This document shows, one piece after another, positions 22,701 through 31,945 of a stretch of 54,145 bases of DNA. Numbering within the stretch: position 1 is the stretch's first letter; each line of letters starts with the position of its first letter. A program made the position numbers and the translations under genes. Origin of the DNA: Membranipora membranacea (taxonomy: Eukaryota; Bryozoa; Gymnolaemata; Cheilostomatida; Membraniporidae); assembly GCA_914767715.1 (NCBI GenBank), contig OU612069.1, forward strand, positions 8,930,001 to 8,984,145. The letters run 5' to 3'. The notes below the pieces were generated by a model that searched no databases, was not told the DNA's origin, and worked only from the letters and a program-made list of their open reading frames with translations.

Positions 22701-25001
22701 AAGGTCTTACATACTTCTATGTTCAATTTCGTGAGTTTTGCGAGGTTGGTGAACTTAAAAGAATCGTTGCGTCTAATTTACTGCAGGCTAACAGGAATGA
22801 CTTTAAGACGGTGGATAGCAGAGGAAAGCCTAAACTGGAGGCTAACAAAGAGTCCGACTCGGCTGTCGAGGTCGGAGATAAGAAACAAAGTGGTGACGAC
22901 TTTATCAACCCCGAGTGAGTAGAAAAATACATAAACACATAGTAGAGCACATAAACGAGGCCAAGCGATGCTGTGTAACACAAATTACATTAGTCAGTCA
23001 GTATTGATTTTTGTTTATTTTTGTTCTTACCTTATTCAAGGGGGTCTCTTTATAGCAATTTTATGCACCCAGTAAAAGTGTTTAGTTTATGTAAACATCT
23101 CTGGAGAGAGGGTTTTAAAATTAAACAAACAAATATAAACTAAGTCATAATTAAGTACAATCAAAGAGTTGGAAGTTACTGACACTATGCAAGGCAAAAG
23201 TTTATAATTCATTTTTTGTGACGCCGTACTTTAAATGTTGGGAGTCCTACAGTTTACAATCCACTTATTCAACGTCCTTCCTTCATGAGACCGCGAAATA
23301 GCTTTTTGCTTCAGAATTTTATGTTAAGATTAAATTATATCATTTAGATGTGTAAATTATCTTTAAATGTGAAAACTGTCCTCAATGTTCTCTTATGCAA
23401 AATGGCCATGACACAGCTGGCCGTGAATGAATTCGATGACTTAGACTTGTATACTTAATCTCTGACCCCAATTGTCGAAGAGTTTTTAACTCCTCTTCAT
23501 ATTGTTTTGTCGCACAGTATACCTTTTATTTCTCAATCAAATCGCTGTTGTCTTAGATGGATGGTGGCCCCTTCAAAGCACCAATCAGCGAGTGCCATCT
23601 TATTCTATTTCTATATAAATAATATTTATACATTGTATCTTATATTGTATCATATATACTATATTATATTATGTATATATATTGTATTGTAAACTTTATT
23701 GTATTATAAATTATATATTATATATTAACAGGGAGGAGGATATAATCAGCCCTAGTAAGAGAGTAGCTCTGGCTCTCAAACGTAAATCTCCTGCAGCCAC
23801 TACATCACCTGATAAAGGTAAACTATGTCTATTAATCATAGAAACAAGGCCAGCTAAACATCGGCCAGCTCAACATCGGCCAGCTAAACATCGGCCAGCT
23901 AAACATCGGCCAGCTAAACATCGGCCAGCTAAACATCGGCCAGCTAAACATCGGCCAGCTAAACATCGGCCAGCTAAACATCGGCCATCTAAACATCGGC
24001 CAGCTAAACACGGTCATGTGCAGATTATTAAAATATAATATATTATATATATATATATATATATTGTGGTTACAGTATTTATATTTTATATTATATTATA
24101 TATTGTGATTTGATTTGATTTCTCGCTTGTTTTGTATGAAGGCAGTAGACCGCGACGCTCCCAGCATCGCAAATTGACTTTTGCTCTGCCTCCTTAAAAA
24201 AATGAACCTTCTTTCGGGCCGTTAGAAGTAAAAGCTTTCACTGACAAGGCTATCGTTGTAATCTGTGCAATAACTCATTCCCGCGGTTGATAGCCTTGAA
24301 TTAAGACTCACACTGGTTTTTAAACTTGATATAAACCAATAGTTGTGTATCTTGTGTACAGGTGGGGCGGGTGACGGTACAGACCTAATGATGGATACTT
24401 CTGATGGTGAAGCTGAGACTGAGGTGGTGACTAAGAGAATGAGACCTGCTAAGTCATCATACGCTACGGGAGGTAAATCTTCTACTCCTGCTGCTGCGGC
24501 GGCAGCATCTGTTACTAACGGCAGTTCAGCTAAAACTGAAGATAGCAGCCCCGCCGAAGAGGTAAGATCTCAGTCTAAACATACAGTTAGATTGGATGTC
24601 ATTCACTTATCAGCTGTTAGTTAACGCATCAGCCGTGGGAGGGGGAGAGTCATTCATTTACACACTACCATCACTATCACTGATCTAGTTTTGCTAGGTC
24701 AGATTGAGTGCAAGTTGTTGTTGGAATGCTGCTACCATCAACCCGGGCAACATTTGAGCACTTATACTATCGCTGATCGCTTCTGATATGCATGAGGCTT
24801 ACCTGAGGCTTGTTAGAACTGTTTTTATAGTGAACAGATTTGGGACATATTTGTTTAAATGAAAGACTATAAGAGTAAGCAATCTGAGCAAATTGATTGC
24901 AATGATTTGGATGATTTACTAACCGGCAAAAGACATGCAAAGTATTTCTTTTCTTGAAGGCAAAGAAGCTGCCGACCAGAGCATCTGCCAGAAAGAAGTA
25001 A
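4723..25001 (+). CDS. PDS5: PDS5, sister-chromatid cohesion regulator (complete, 30 coding exons)
   Basis: HEAT-repeat nuclear protein that binds the RAD21 arm of cohesin, with WAPL for release and with the acetylation/sororin pathway for cohesion. Exons: 4723-4824, 5074-5131, 5592-5731, 6135-6221, 6584-6678, 7163-7289, 8694-8774, 9218-9358, 9704-9819, 10405-10552, 11492-11584, 12072-12238, 12736-12882, 13410-13507, 14474-14616, 15458-15667, 16423-16513, 16896-17089, 17851-18009, 18742-18819, 19379-19521, 20010-20133, 20775-20979, 21437-21554, 21943-22119, 22268-22406, 22787-22914, 23732-23817, 24362-24561, 24960-25001. They total 3837 nt, 1278 codons plus TAA, and all phases agree; human PDS5A and PDS5B are about 1340 and 1450 residues. 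Alignable blocks include [17 protein letters not shown] (APDAP-type motif near residues 88-93), [36 protein letters not shown] and [10 protein letters not shown]. The C-terminal exons encode a Ser/Lys-rich basic tail ending TRASARKK, with no clear AT-hook. Confidence 0.96.
5759..5928 (-). mobile_element. Pogo/Tigger-like MITE, copy 1 (PDS5 intron 3)
   Basis: It contains TAATTCA.ACTTTATAATTCAGAACTCCT.TTAATTCAGAC, split here by variable bases. The same block occurs in opposite orientation in the element at 15927-16100. The termini are degraded. A TA dinucleotide precedes CAGCG at 5757-5758. The right end is approximate. Confidence 0.6.
7998..8241. mobile_element. Tc1/mariner-type MITE, about 244 bp (PDS5 intron 6)
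   Basis: The termini CTGCCCACTGCTGGTAAAA and TTTTTACCAGCAATGGACAG are inverted repeats with few mismatches, and each is flanked by TA within ATATAT runs. The interior is AT-rich and non-coding. TA target duplications with CTG/CAG ends fit Tc1/mariner-derived MITEs; the superfamily assignment is inferred. Confidence 0.75.
8251..8580. mobile_element. MITE carrying a tRNA-like unit (PDS5 intron 6)
   Basis: The left end TAGGAGTTTAGTTTTCGC and right end GCGAAATTAAACTCCTA are inverted repeats, and each end includes a TA. Subterminal copies of GCGAAATTTAGCACTAG and GTGAAATTTAG lie at about 8521-8552. Inside, at 8405-8498, is a tRNA-like pol III module. The element starts only 10 bp after the mariner-type MITE ends. 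Confidence 0.72.
8405..8498 (+). repeat. tRNA-derived pol III module (tRNA pseudogene or SINE head)
   Basis: There is an A-box-like TGGTGTAGTGG, partly duplicated, a consensus B-box GGTTCGAATCC within GGGTTCGAATCCC near 8469-8481, and a T8 run at about 8491-8498 that could stop pol III. The arms do not fold into a convincing functional tRNA, so it is called tRNA-derived. Confidence 0.65.
8585..8652. repeat. TA-rich microsatellite
   Basis: ATATGTATAT/TATATA tract between the tRNA-bearing MITE and PDS5 exon 7. Confidence 0.9.
8845..8866. repeat. Poly-C tract of 22 bases (PDS5 intron 7)
   Basis: An uninterrupted C homopolymer preceded by a CCCA-type run. Its length is likely polymorphic or a sequencing-error site. 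Confidence 0.9.
10968..11060. repeat. Near-perfect 33-bp hairpin (PDS5 intron 10)
   Basis: The arms 10968-11000 and 11028-11060 are complementary at 32 of 33 positions by eye. The left arm starts AGTGATGACATATGTTGAGG. The 27-nt loop is 11001-11027. No clear target duplication was seen. It could be a short foldback MITE or, being transcribed within an intron, a precursor-type small-RNA hairpin. Confidence 0.85.
11720..11796. repeat. Imperfect palindrome or foldback (PDS5 intron 11)
   Basis: TTGCCAGCGTTGGAATTGCC pairs with GGCAATTCTAACGCTCGCAA, closing on CTGACA-TG-TGTCAG at 11751-11764. The right arm contains a G10 run opposite a shorter C-rich stretch. The arms are about 37 nt with a 2-nt centre. 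Confidence 0.75.
13555..13720 (-). mobile_element. tRNA-derived SINE, family II (PDS5 intron 14)
   Basis: On the minus strand the head reads GGTGAGATGGCGCAAACGG (A-box-like), has a long variable-arm-like segment, then GTGGGTTCGAATCC (B-box). The body CCAGCCCCCAGCACCCTCGG followed by GTGTATACCT recurs in plus orientation at about 18950-18997 with a decayed head. Boundaries are approximate; no target duplication was identified. Confidence 0.65.
14292..14385 (+). repeat. Dispersed intronic repeat, copy 1
   Basis: Shares GAGTACCT.ACATG, CTCGGGTCGTCACACC and ACTCATGCTA with the segment at about 15744-15835, in the same orientation and spacing. Identity of the element is unknown. Confidence 0.65.
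15190..15360 (+). repeat. Tandem duplication of an about 90-bp segment (PDS5 intron 15)
   Basis: TTTTAACACCT..AA.T.TC.GGATTCAA.CCT.GGACT..CTCTAAATA occurs twice in tandem, starting near 15192 and 15280. The second copy leads into a short CT run. Confidence 0.7.
15744..15835 (+). repeat. Dispersed intronic repeat, copy 2
   Basis: Second copy of the 14292-14385 repeat, in PDS5 intron 16. It is diverged but collinear. Confidence 0.65.
15927..16100 (+). mobile_element. Pogo/Tigger-like MITE, copy 2 (PDS5 intron 16)
   Basis: The ends CTGTGCACTCC and GGATTACACTG are imperfect inverted repeats directly flanked by TA at 15925-15926 and 16101-16102. The interior, with repeated AATTCAGA-type words, matches the reverse complement of the element at 5759-5928. 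Confidence 0.72.
16573..16804 (+). mobile_element. tRNA-derived SINE, family I, copy 1 (PDS5 intron 17)
   Basis: The tRNA-like head has the A-box TAGCTCAGTTGG (16581-16592) and B-box GGTTCGAATCC (16622-16632). The body contains CCAGATGTGCTCCAACCTGC and GGCGCAGATATTGCGGCC, and the tail is GATTTTAATCAACC repeated. The same family is at 43218-43440. This copy has about 50 extra bases before the tail and no obvious target duplication, so it is probably older. Confidence 0.85.
18226..18610. mobile_element. piggyBac-type MITE with TTAA ends (PDS5 intron 19)
   Basis: TTAA at 18226-18229 and 18607-18610 flank perfect 17-bp inverted repeats, AGGGCAACCAAGGTTTC and GAAACCTTGGTTGCCCT. The interior of about 340 bp is non-coding. 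Perfect terminal repeats and TTAA duplications are diagnostic of piggyBac-like insertion; the element is non-autonomous. Confidence 0.85.
18950..18997 (+). mobile_element. Fragment of SINE family II (PDS5 intron 20)
   Basis: CCAGCTCCCAGCACCCTAGG then GTGTATACCT matches the body of the minus-strand SINE at 13555-13720. No intact tRNA head is present here. Confidence 0.55.
19870..20003. repeat. TGTATA/TATCATG-rich low-complexity tract
   Basis: TA-rich repeats of the form ATGTATAT.ATG run almost to the acceptor of PDS5 exon 22 (exon start 20010). Confidence 0.85.
23848..24011. repeat. 15-bp minisatellite, about 11 copies (PDS5 intron 28)
   Basis: The unit is GGCCAGCTAAACATC with rare substitutions, for example CTCAACATC in the second unit. 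A 15-bp period keeps frames open on both strands, but the array sits between the exon 28 donor (23818) and exon 29 and is intronic. An AT dinucleotide run follows at about 24034-24064. Confidence 0.95.
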
Positions 25002-25855
25002 AGACATCGCGGCAATGACCTCATGTACATACTTCAGACAACTATCTCCAGACTGTCAACTCAGACTGTCAACTCAGACTGTCAACTCAGACTGTCAACT
25101 CAGACTGTCAACTCAGACTGTCAACTCAGACTGTTAACTCAGACTACAGTCTGATGCATACAGACCAACGACAAATTATCTTAGTCAAATAATGTGTCCC
25201 ATTTTATTGTTACTCCTGTATTTGCTAGTAGCGTTTATTTTATCATATTACCCTCAAAGTTATCGAGCTAAATCACCGTGGGATGGAAGATCTCAGGCTG
25301 GTAACATCAGTTAGGCGACGGTTGTCTGATCCTGTTTGTGTAATACACTCAATTTACTGGAGGACGTCACAACTTTGGTGTAGATTTTTCGGCGTCATAA
25401 AGGTTTCCTTTTAAACATTTTATTCTGAATTGCATTTACGTTACATTTTGATCTAGTTTTTTTGTCGATCATATAACTTTACAGCAATAAATATACATAT
25501 CCATATGGTATCTAAATATACTTGTATATCCATATTGCGTTCAAATATACATAACAATATTGTACGTCCGCTATATTGTGACTAAATCATCTAATAAGCT
25601 TACCTTGCCCGTTGGACTTTTTTTCCTTCATCTAAGAAAGGGATGTTTGACAATGAGTTATGCCACATAGCTCTGGTCAAACTATGCGATTGATTGGGCC
25701 ATCAATGAGGATACTTCGAACATCGTCAAACTTGGAAGAAAAAGAGAATTTGTTTGAAATCACTCATTACACAACAAAACAGTTAAATGTACATAACACC
25801 CACCAGATTGTTTTGTATTCAGTGTTTGCCTCATCTGGAGAATGCCTTCAATAAA
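25002..25855 (+). other. PDS5 3' UTR and candidate polyadenylation signals
   Basis: AATAAA occurs at 25486-25491 and again at 25850-25855, after the stop at 24999-25001. The 13-bp repeat at 25047-25141 lies within the presumed UTR. Confidence 0.5.
25047..25141. repeat. 13-bp tandem repeat, about 7 copies
   Basis: The unit is AGACTGTCAACTC. The last copy has GTTAACTC. It begins 45 bp after the PDS5 stop codon. Confidence 0.95.
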
Positions 25856-28163
25856 ATTGCATTGTGTTGTCCTGTGGTTCTACCCACGTCCCACTTTTAA
25901 ATATGCTATAGCTTAACAGCCTCAAAATTTTAAATCTCACCGTCTATCTCATGCAGGTTATGTAGTAACTTGACTTTAAATTAGTCTAAGTGCTCAAACA
26001 GCATGAGCTAGTTTGTGGCATTACATCATCAAACAGGAAACGGAATGTGTGATGATGAAATGCTGCAAACTCACACTTGCTGCCATCCGTGCTCTTAAAT
26101 TATGTCAAATATAATATTCACGGCTTCAGCCAGTTTTAAAATCGATGCGATTTGGAGTTGCACCCTCACAGCAATAGAAATAACAACCTCTACTAGTAGA
26201 CGCGTAAATGATGATGTTCATGTAAAATGTTATACTTTCTGCAAACTGGGAAGCTGTTGCATCTTTTATCATTCAATGCCGCCGGTCACAATGACACAGC
26301 CTGTCTATTAACAAAGGTGTTGTGCTCATAAGTCACAACATAACGTATAAATGGTTATAAGAATGCCTTGGCTTTTTTTCTCCTTGTAAGTCACTTTCAT
26401 TGACATTAATTATCATCTCAACAATGCTCTCATCCCTCTACAGGTAGTTTATCTCAAAATTCAACGGTTCTCACAATATCTGAATCCATATCACATTTCT
26501 ATTGTTAAGAATGCAACTGGTCTTTAGCTTCAGCACAACGGCAGCCATATTTGACTGCACCTGCCTCGAATCCGGCACTAATATATATCTCAGTGTTTTT
26601 ATACTCTTTGAGAGGCAGTCATTGAATAGCAGGCATTCCGCTCGCTGCAGGGATTCTTTCATTACCAGAGCACGGACCACCAAGATTCAAAATATATAAC
26701 CGTATTATATAAAGGTTTTTCAACATCTCTTACGGTGGAAAATAAAGTCATTGTCGTCATTATCATCATTATCATCATGTCCACCTTCTCTTATTGACTA
26801 CGACAGACGACTTCGCCCCCTACACCCTTCAAATGTATCTCTAAGGTCGGTGTTGTTATGCCTGTAACCTGCCTACATACCTATCAATGCTCTTTACAAG
26901 GCCTCAATGTCAGCTACAGTAGATGCAGTGTATTTCCATGTGATAAGGGCTCCCACTAGCCAATGCTAGTTTGATACACATTATTTTGTTGCAACCTGAT
27001 TATATAACTATAACAATGGCTTGTGTGTGTCAAGAAACCGTGTCAATCAATGCATGCAGGCGGTGTGAATTAAATGATTGTTGCTTCCGGACTCAATCTA
27101 TGGGCTTCCATACTAATGTTTAGCTGTCCTTGTTATTTTTGAAATTGGAAAAAAAAACATGTACATAGAAACCCCATTTATTGACAGCTTGAAATTGGTC
27201 CAACTTGATAGGTTTCGTTAGTTGTCCTCTTATAATTTTAGAGGAGACAACTCCTAAACAATTTGAAATTCAAATTTTTCAGAACAGTCAATTACTACCC
27301 CTGCCTATTGAAGAGTGTTTATGAAATATCCACACCACCTTTATATTACTATTTACAGGGCCATTAGTATAGAAACTTGGAACATTGTGGAACACAAAGT
27401 TGAGAATTAAAAAAAATCCCTTATTTCCAATAAAACCCAGTATGTACATGACATAAGATCTGCGAAAATAAAGGTTTAGGGTGCATTGATATCCACCAGA
27501 GTTTTTTGTATTTGATGCGTCATAGTCTGGGTCTATACCTTAATAGGCCCCAATACTGGTAATGTCCATGACCGATCCGAATATCAACATATCATACCTA
27601 AAGGTATTTTTATTTATTTATTTGGCCTTGTCTATAGTTTAATAATTTTTATTGACATCAATTTCTCATCTCAGCGATGCTCTGGTCTTAACTCTAGATT
27701 GGTCTCTTTACAAACATAAAATATCGTCCCTGAACTTTTAGGGTGGGATAACCATGGTGGTTACTAGCTGGTCTTCACTGGTTTTCACTAAACTGATAAT
27801 GCTCAAATATTGAGGCGCAGTAAAATGTGATCAGAATCTTACCAGAAAATCCAAATTTATTATGATTTATGATGTTTCGTATTTAGAGTGCAGTATGATA
27901 AACAAAAGATATGAATATGGCTGAAAAAAAAACACACATATAGTTTGAGTAATTTATAAGACATTTTATGAAAATGCGCAGGTGATATAATAATAAGATC
28001 ATAAAAATGGTAATATGATTACTTGGGAGGGGGCAGGACGGCAAAACTCCAACAAAGATGCATTGTTTATTTTGATCATGTCCTAATAATTCAAATAATC
28101 ACAAAAACATCTGAAAAATGTGGCAGTAATCAAACAATTCGATAACTCACTGAAGGATGTCTA
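25856..28163. other. Intergenic spacer between PDS5 and the TIR-TPR gene
   Basis: No convincing coding exon or RNA gene was found. Short ORFs here lack codon bias or recognisable domains. AAAATAAAGTCATTGTCGTC followed by ATTATCATC repeats near 26739-26780 resembles a non-LTR retroelement 3' tail, but no reverse-transcriptase sequence precedes it. Confidence 0.4.
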
Positions 28164-30765
28164 TTACAAATTTTCCATTTGCTCTTGGAGCAGCTTGACA
28201 TTATGGCGGGTATCGGCAACAAAAGGATGATTCTCGCCTAATGTGTCCAGTCTGATTTTTATTGCTTTGTTGTAGTAATCCAGAGCTTTATCGTAGTCAC
28301 CTTTCTTCTTGTACACAATACCCATGTTATTATAGGAGGCAGCTACATCAGGATGATTCTCGCCTAATGTGTCCAGTTCGATTTTTATTGCTTTGTTGTA
28401 GTAATCCAAAGCTTTATCATAGTCACCTTTATGAGCGTATATACTACCAATGTTATTATAGGAGGCAGCGACCTCAGGATGATTCTCACCTAATGTGTCC
28501 AGTTCGATTTTTATTGCTTTGTTGTAGTAATCCAGAGCTTTATTATAGTCACCTTTACTCTTGTACACAATGCCCATGCTATTATAGGAGGCAGCTACAT
28601 CAGGATGATTCTCGCCTAATGTGTCCAGTTCGATTTTTATTGCTTTGTTGTAGTAATCCAAAGCTTTATCATAGTCACCTTTACTGTCGTACACACTGCC
28701 CATGTTATAATAGGAGTGAGCTACCTCAGGATGATTCTCGCCTAATGTGTCCAGTTTGATTTTTATTGCTTTGTTGTAGTAATCCAGAGCTTTATTATAG
28801 TCACCTTTACTCTTGTACACAATGCCCATGCTATTATAGGAGGCAGCTACATCAGGATGATTCTCGCCTAATGTGTCCAGTTCGATTTTTATTGCTTTGT
28901 TGTAGTAATCCAAAGCTTTATCATAGTCACCTTTACTCTCGTACACACTGCCCATGTTATAATAGGAGGCAGCTACATCAGGATGATTCTCACCTAATGT
29001 GTCCAGTTTGATTTTGAGTGCTTTGTTGTAGTAATCCAAAGCTTTATCATAGTCACCTTTACTGTCGTACACATTGGCCATGCCCGTATAGGAGCCAGCT
29101 ACCTTAGGATGATTCTCACCTAATGTGTCCAGTTTGATTTTTATTGCTTTGTTGTAGTAATCCAAAGCTTTATCATAGTCACCTTTCTTCATGTACACAC
29201 TGCCCATGTTATTATAGGAGGCAGCTACATCAGGATGATTCTCGCCTAATGTGTCCAGTCTGATTTTGAGTGCTTTGTTGTAGTAATCCAGAGCTTTATC
29301 ATAGTCACCTTTACTCTTGTACACACTACCAATGTTATTATAGGAGCCAGCTACCTCAGGATGATTCTCACCTAATGTGTCCAGTTTGATTTTTATTGCT
29401 TTGTTGTAGTAATCCAAAGCTTTATTATAGGCACCTTTAATCTCGTACACGATAGCTATGTTGTTATAAGAGGCAGCTACATCAGGATGATTCTCACCTA
29501 ATGTGTCCAGTTTGATTTTTATTGCTTTGTTGTAGTAATCCAAAGCTTTATCATAGTCACCTTTACTGTCGTACACGATAGCTATGTTGTTGTAGGAGGC
29601 AGCTACCTTAGGGTGAGTCTCACCTAATGTGTCCACGCTGATTTTGAGAGATTGATGATAGTGAAGGAGAGCGTCATCCAAAAGCCCAAACTCCCACATT
29701 ACATTAGCACTATTGTTCACAAGTACGGTATGATCTGGTGTTCTGTCTATGAGGAGCTTCAGTTGGTCAATGTACCAGCTTCTCAACCTTTCCTTCACTT
29801 GCTGATTTACCCGTGAAAACCCGCCATCTGTCTCGCTTATCAATTTGAAAATTTGTTCAAGATCGGACTTCGAAGTCGCGTCGGCTTTTTGTGCCTGGAT
29901 ATCAGATAAGGCTTGAATCACGCATTTAAAATCCTGTATCACACCTTCCTTTAGCTCCTCCACCTCATTCAGAGGGATATCCATTGTTAGCTGTACCTCA
30001 GACTCTTCAACGGCATTGTGAATCTCAAACAGGCACCAGGCTCTACGAATAGGAATCGGATCGTTCCATGGTGAGAGAACAAGAAGTACCTGACCTATTT
30101 CACTTATACTGTTACGAAAAGTAGTGCTGAACCAGTCAAAATCTTTATTGATTACCTTATTCTGATTGTTCGTGAATAGATCAAACCAGAAATAGGCATC
30201 TGGATGTTTGCTGGCATATTGTTCCATAACGCTTACAACGACTTCATAGAAATTGTACTTCCACGCATGTGACACAAACACTGTGGCCTGAGATACGAGT
30301 GGCACATCCGTTTTGTGATCTTTTTCACTGATATATTTATTAATGTACGGTTCATTCGTTCCTTCCGTTTCAGGCTTTACGAATGCCTTATTGATCTCAG
30401 ACGTTGTCAGGTGGTCGGTTATGACTCGCGGGTGGTCTTTCATGAACCTACGAATCGCAGTGATATGTAGTCCTAGCATGTGCTGCATTCCGTCTGCAAT
30501 TCACAAAGTTACAAATTATTTACAGTCTATATAATTGACAGCAACAATCAAAGGATAACATTTAGCCTTGTGGAGAGTTATATGGTACTTATTGAATTGT
30601 TTAACATGAATGTTATTCTTTTTTATTTGTCAATGACAATGTTAGCAGAATCTAGAGATAACAGCGTAAGCTAATTGAAAAGCTTTTTATCTGTTTGTAT
30701 TTACCTGGTGCAGGAGCTGGGGCTACTTGAATAGAGCCTGCATTTATGCTTGATCCGCAACCCAT
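28164..30765 (-). CDS. TIR-like domain plus 12 TPRs, predicted N-terminally acylated protein
   Basis: Two exons: 30705-30765 (20 codons plus 1 nt, donor gtaaat) and 28164-30493 (acceptor aattgcag), giving 796 residues. The start MGCGSSINAG fits N-myristoylation at Gly2 with palmitoylation at Cys3. Residues about 90-180 form a TIR-like fold: FVSHAWKYNF at 93-102, WFDLFTNNQ, VLLVLSPW, then RAWCLFE ending at Glu177. That position corresponds to the catalytic glutamate of NADase TIR domains, so NAD cleavage is possible but unproven. A linker follows, then 12 kinesin-light-chain-type TPRs of 42 residues at about 276-780 (consensus SYNN.G.VY.SKGDYDKALD and onward). Repeats 2-12 are nearly identical in DNA. 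Such TIR-TPR proteins are usually linked to innate immunity or signalling; the partner here is unknown. Longest uninterrupted ORF of the window with biological sense. Confidence 0.9.
28210..29600 (-). repeat. 126-bp coding tandem repeat (TPR array)
   Basis: Eleven 126-bp units encode successive 42-residue TPRs. Long stretches such as GATTTTTATTGCTTTGTTGT (plus-strand view) are shared exactly between units, including silent positions. Several antisense ORFs here are shadows of this array. Confidence 0.93.
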
Positions 30766-31321
30766 ATTGCAAGATTGTACAGTGCATCTAATGCTTCAGA
30801 GACAGAGTGATATTTTGGTCACTGAGCTCATTGACTGCTCTTTTGTTTACCTGTTGCTAAGCACTAATGCAACAGCTGATCTATTCACTCGTTATAACTT
30901 ATTTTCTTTGTTCAAAGCTGCACTAAGCTGTCATTCTTTTGTAATTGAGTATATAATTGGGTATTGTGAATCAGAATTTTTATGTCAACCCCTACAGATT
31001 TTTGTCAAAGGTAAGAGGTTTTTGTCAAAAATAAGAATAAGTTTTGAGTAAGAGTTCTGCAAGCTTTGGAGAACGCAGTCAGGAGCATTATTATCCATAT
31101 TGCAGCTGGTAGATTTTGTTGCATGTATGTTTATTGTTGTCTCATTTCACGCTACAGATTATTTAAACTAGCTTCGAAGTCCAGGTCTGGACAATTAAGG
31201 GAGAAAGTCGATTAACTCATCGAATAGTTTTGTGATGTTCAATCACACAGACGGCTGATCAATCTCTGCGGGACCATCGTTCTATTATCTTCTATAAGTT
31301 AATATTGATTTTATTATTCAG
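30766..31321. other. 5' flank of the TIR-TPR gene
   Basis: Presumed promoter side of the minus-strand gene and spacer to the exon module at 31322. No motif stands out, and the 101-codon plus-strand ORF here has no recognisable domain. Confidence 0.4.
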
Positions 31322-31424
31322 GTTTCAAAGTTTCTCTTTTATATGTTATCAAAGGAGGATGTAAGCCTGAAATAATGTGTGGATCGGCCAGCAGTGTCAT
31401 ATCAATGTACAGAGTGTAAACTTG
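31322..31424 (+). pseudogene. Exon module copy a (MCGSA motif), broken
   Basis: Acceptor TTATTCAG before 31322 and donor GTGAGG after 31424. Read as GT|TTC AAA..., it gives FKVSLLYVIKGG, then IMCGSASSVISMYRV and a stop before the donor. It aligns with copies at 32242 and 33052. The family is unrecognised. Confidence 0.4.
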
Positions 31425-31945
31425 GTGAGGTCACACAACAGGTGCCCTTTGGGTGAGTGCATACAACAGGTGCCCTTTCTGTGAGTAAGGTATAAACCTA
31501 ACACAATATTCAGCTATTATTATACACTGCGCCAAAGGTCTTTACCCAGTTGAGAATCTTTCATGATTAGCTACTAGGCAATCTACTCAAATCTCTTTTG
31601 GCCATTGTGTTGACATAAACCTATGCTAGCTTTTTGAGTTCAATGAACTAGAGTTTTGAGGTATTTTTTATTCACCCCACAGAGAGCATGCTATAATGTT
31701 TTAGAAACCTTTCATGAATATAAACCAATGAGCTCTTTTGCTGAGTTGCGCAGCTGGGCTACAATCTACTCACAGATCTTTTAGAAACTAAATCAAACAA
31801 AATTTTACTTGTTTTAAAGCAATGGACCGTTTGTTTCTCTAACTGCACTGTATCCCAAACTTCAGCTGACTGTTTTAAATTAATGGACCATTTGTTGTTA
31901 ATTTGCTCTACCAGAACGAACCTAACGCTGCACTGTATCCCTACA

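Noticed and set aside
23682-24038. ORF with KHRPA repeats and its antisense
   Set aside because: It runs from PDS5 exon 28 through the donor into an intronic 15-bp repeat; the exon ends at 23817 with a good GTAAAC donor.
26471-26780. 3' end of a LINE with an ATC-repeat tail
   Set aside because: The tail looks suggestive, but no reverse-transcriptase or endonuclease sequence is visible upstream.
28262-29011. Plus-strand ORFs rich in CCSNPELY repeats
   Set aside because: Antisense shadows of the TPR-coding repeats, which have a domain match and a full gene structure.
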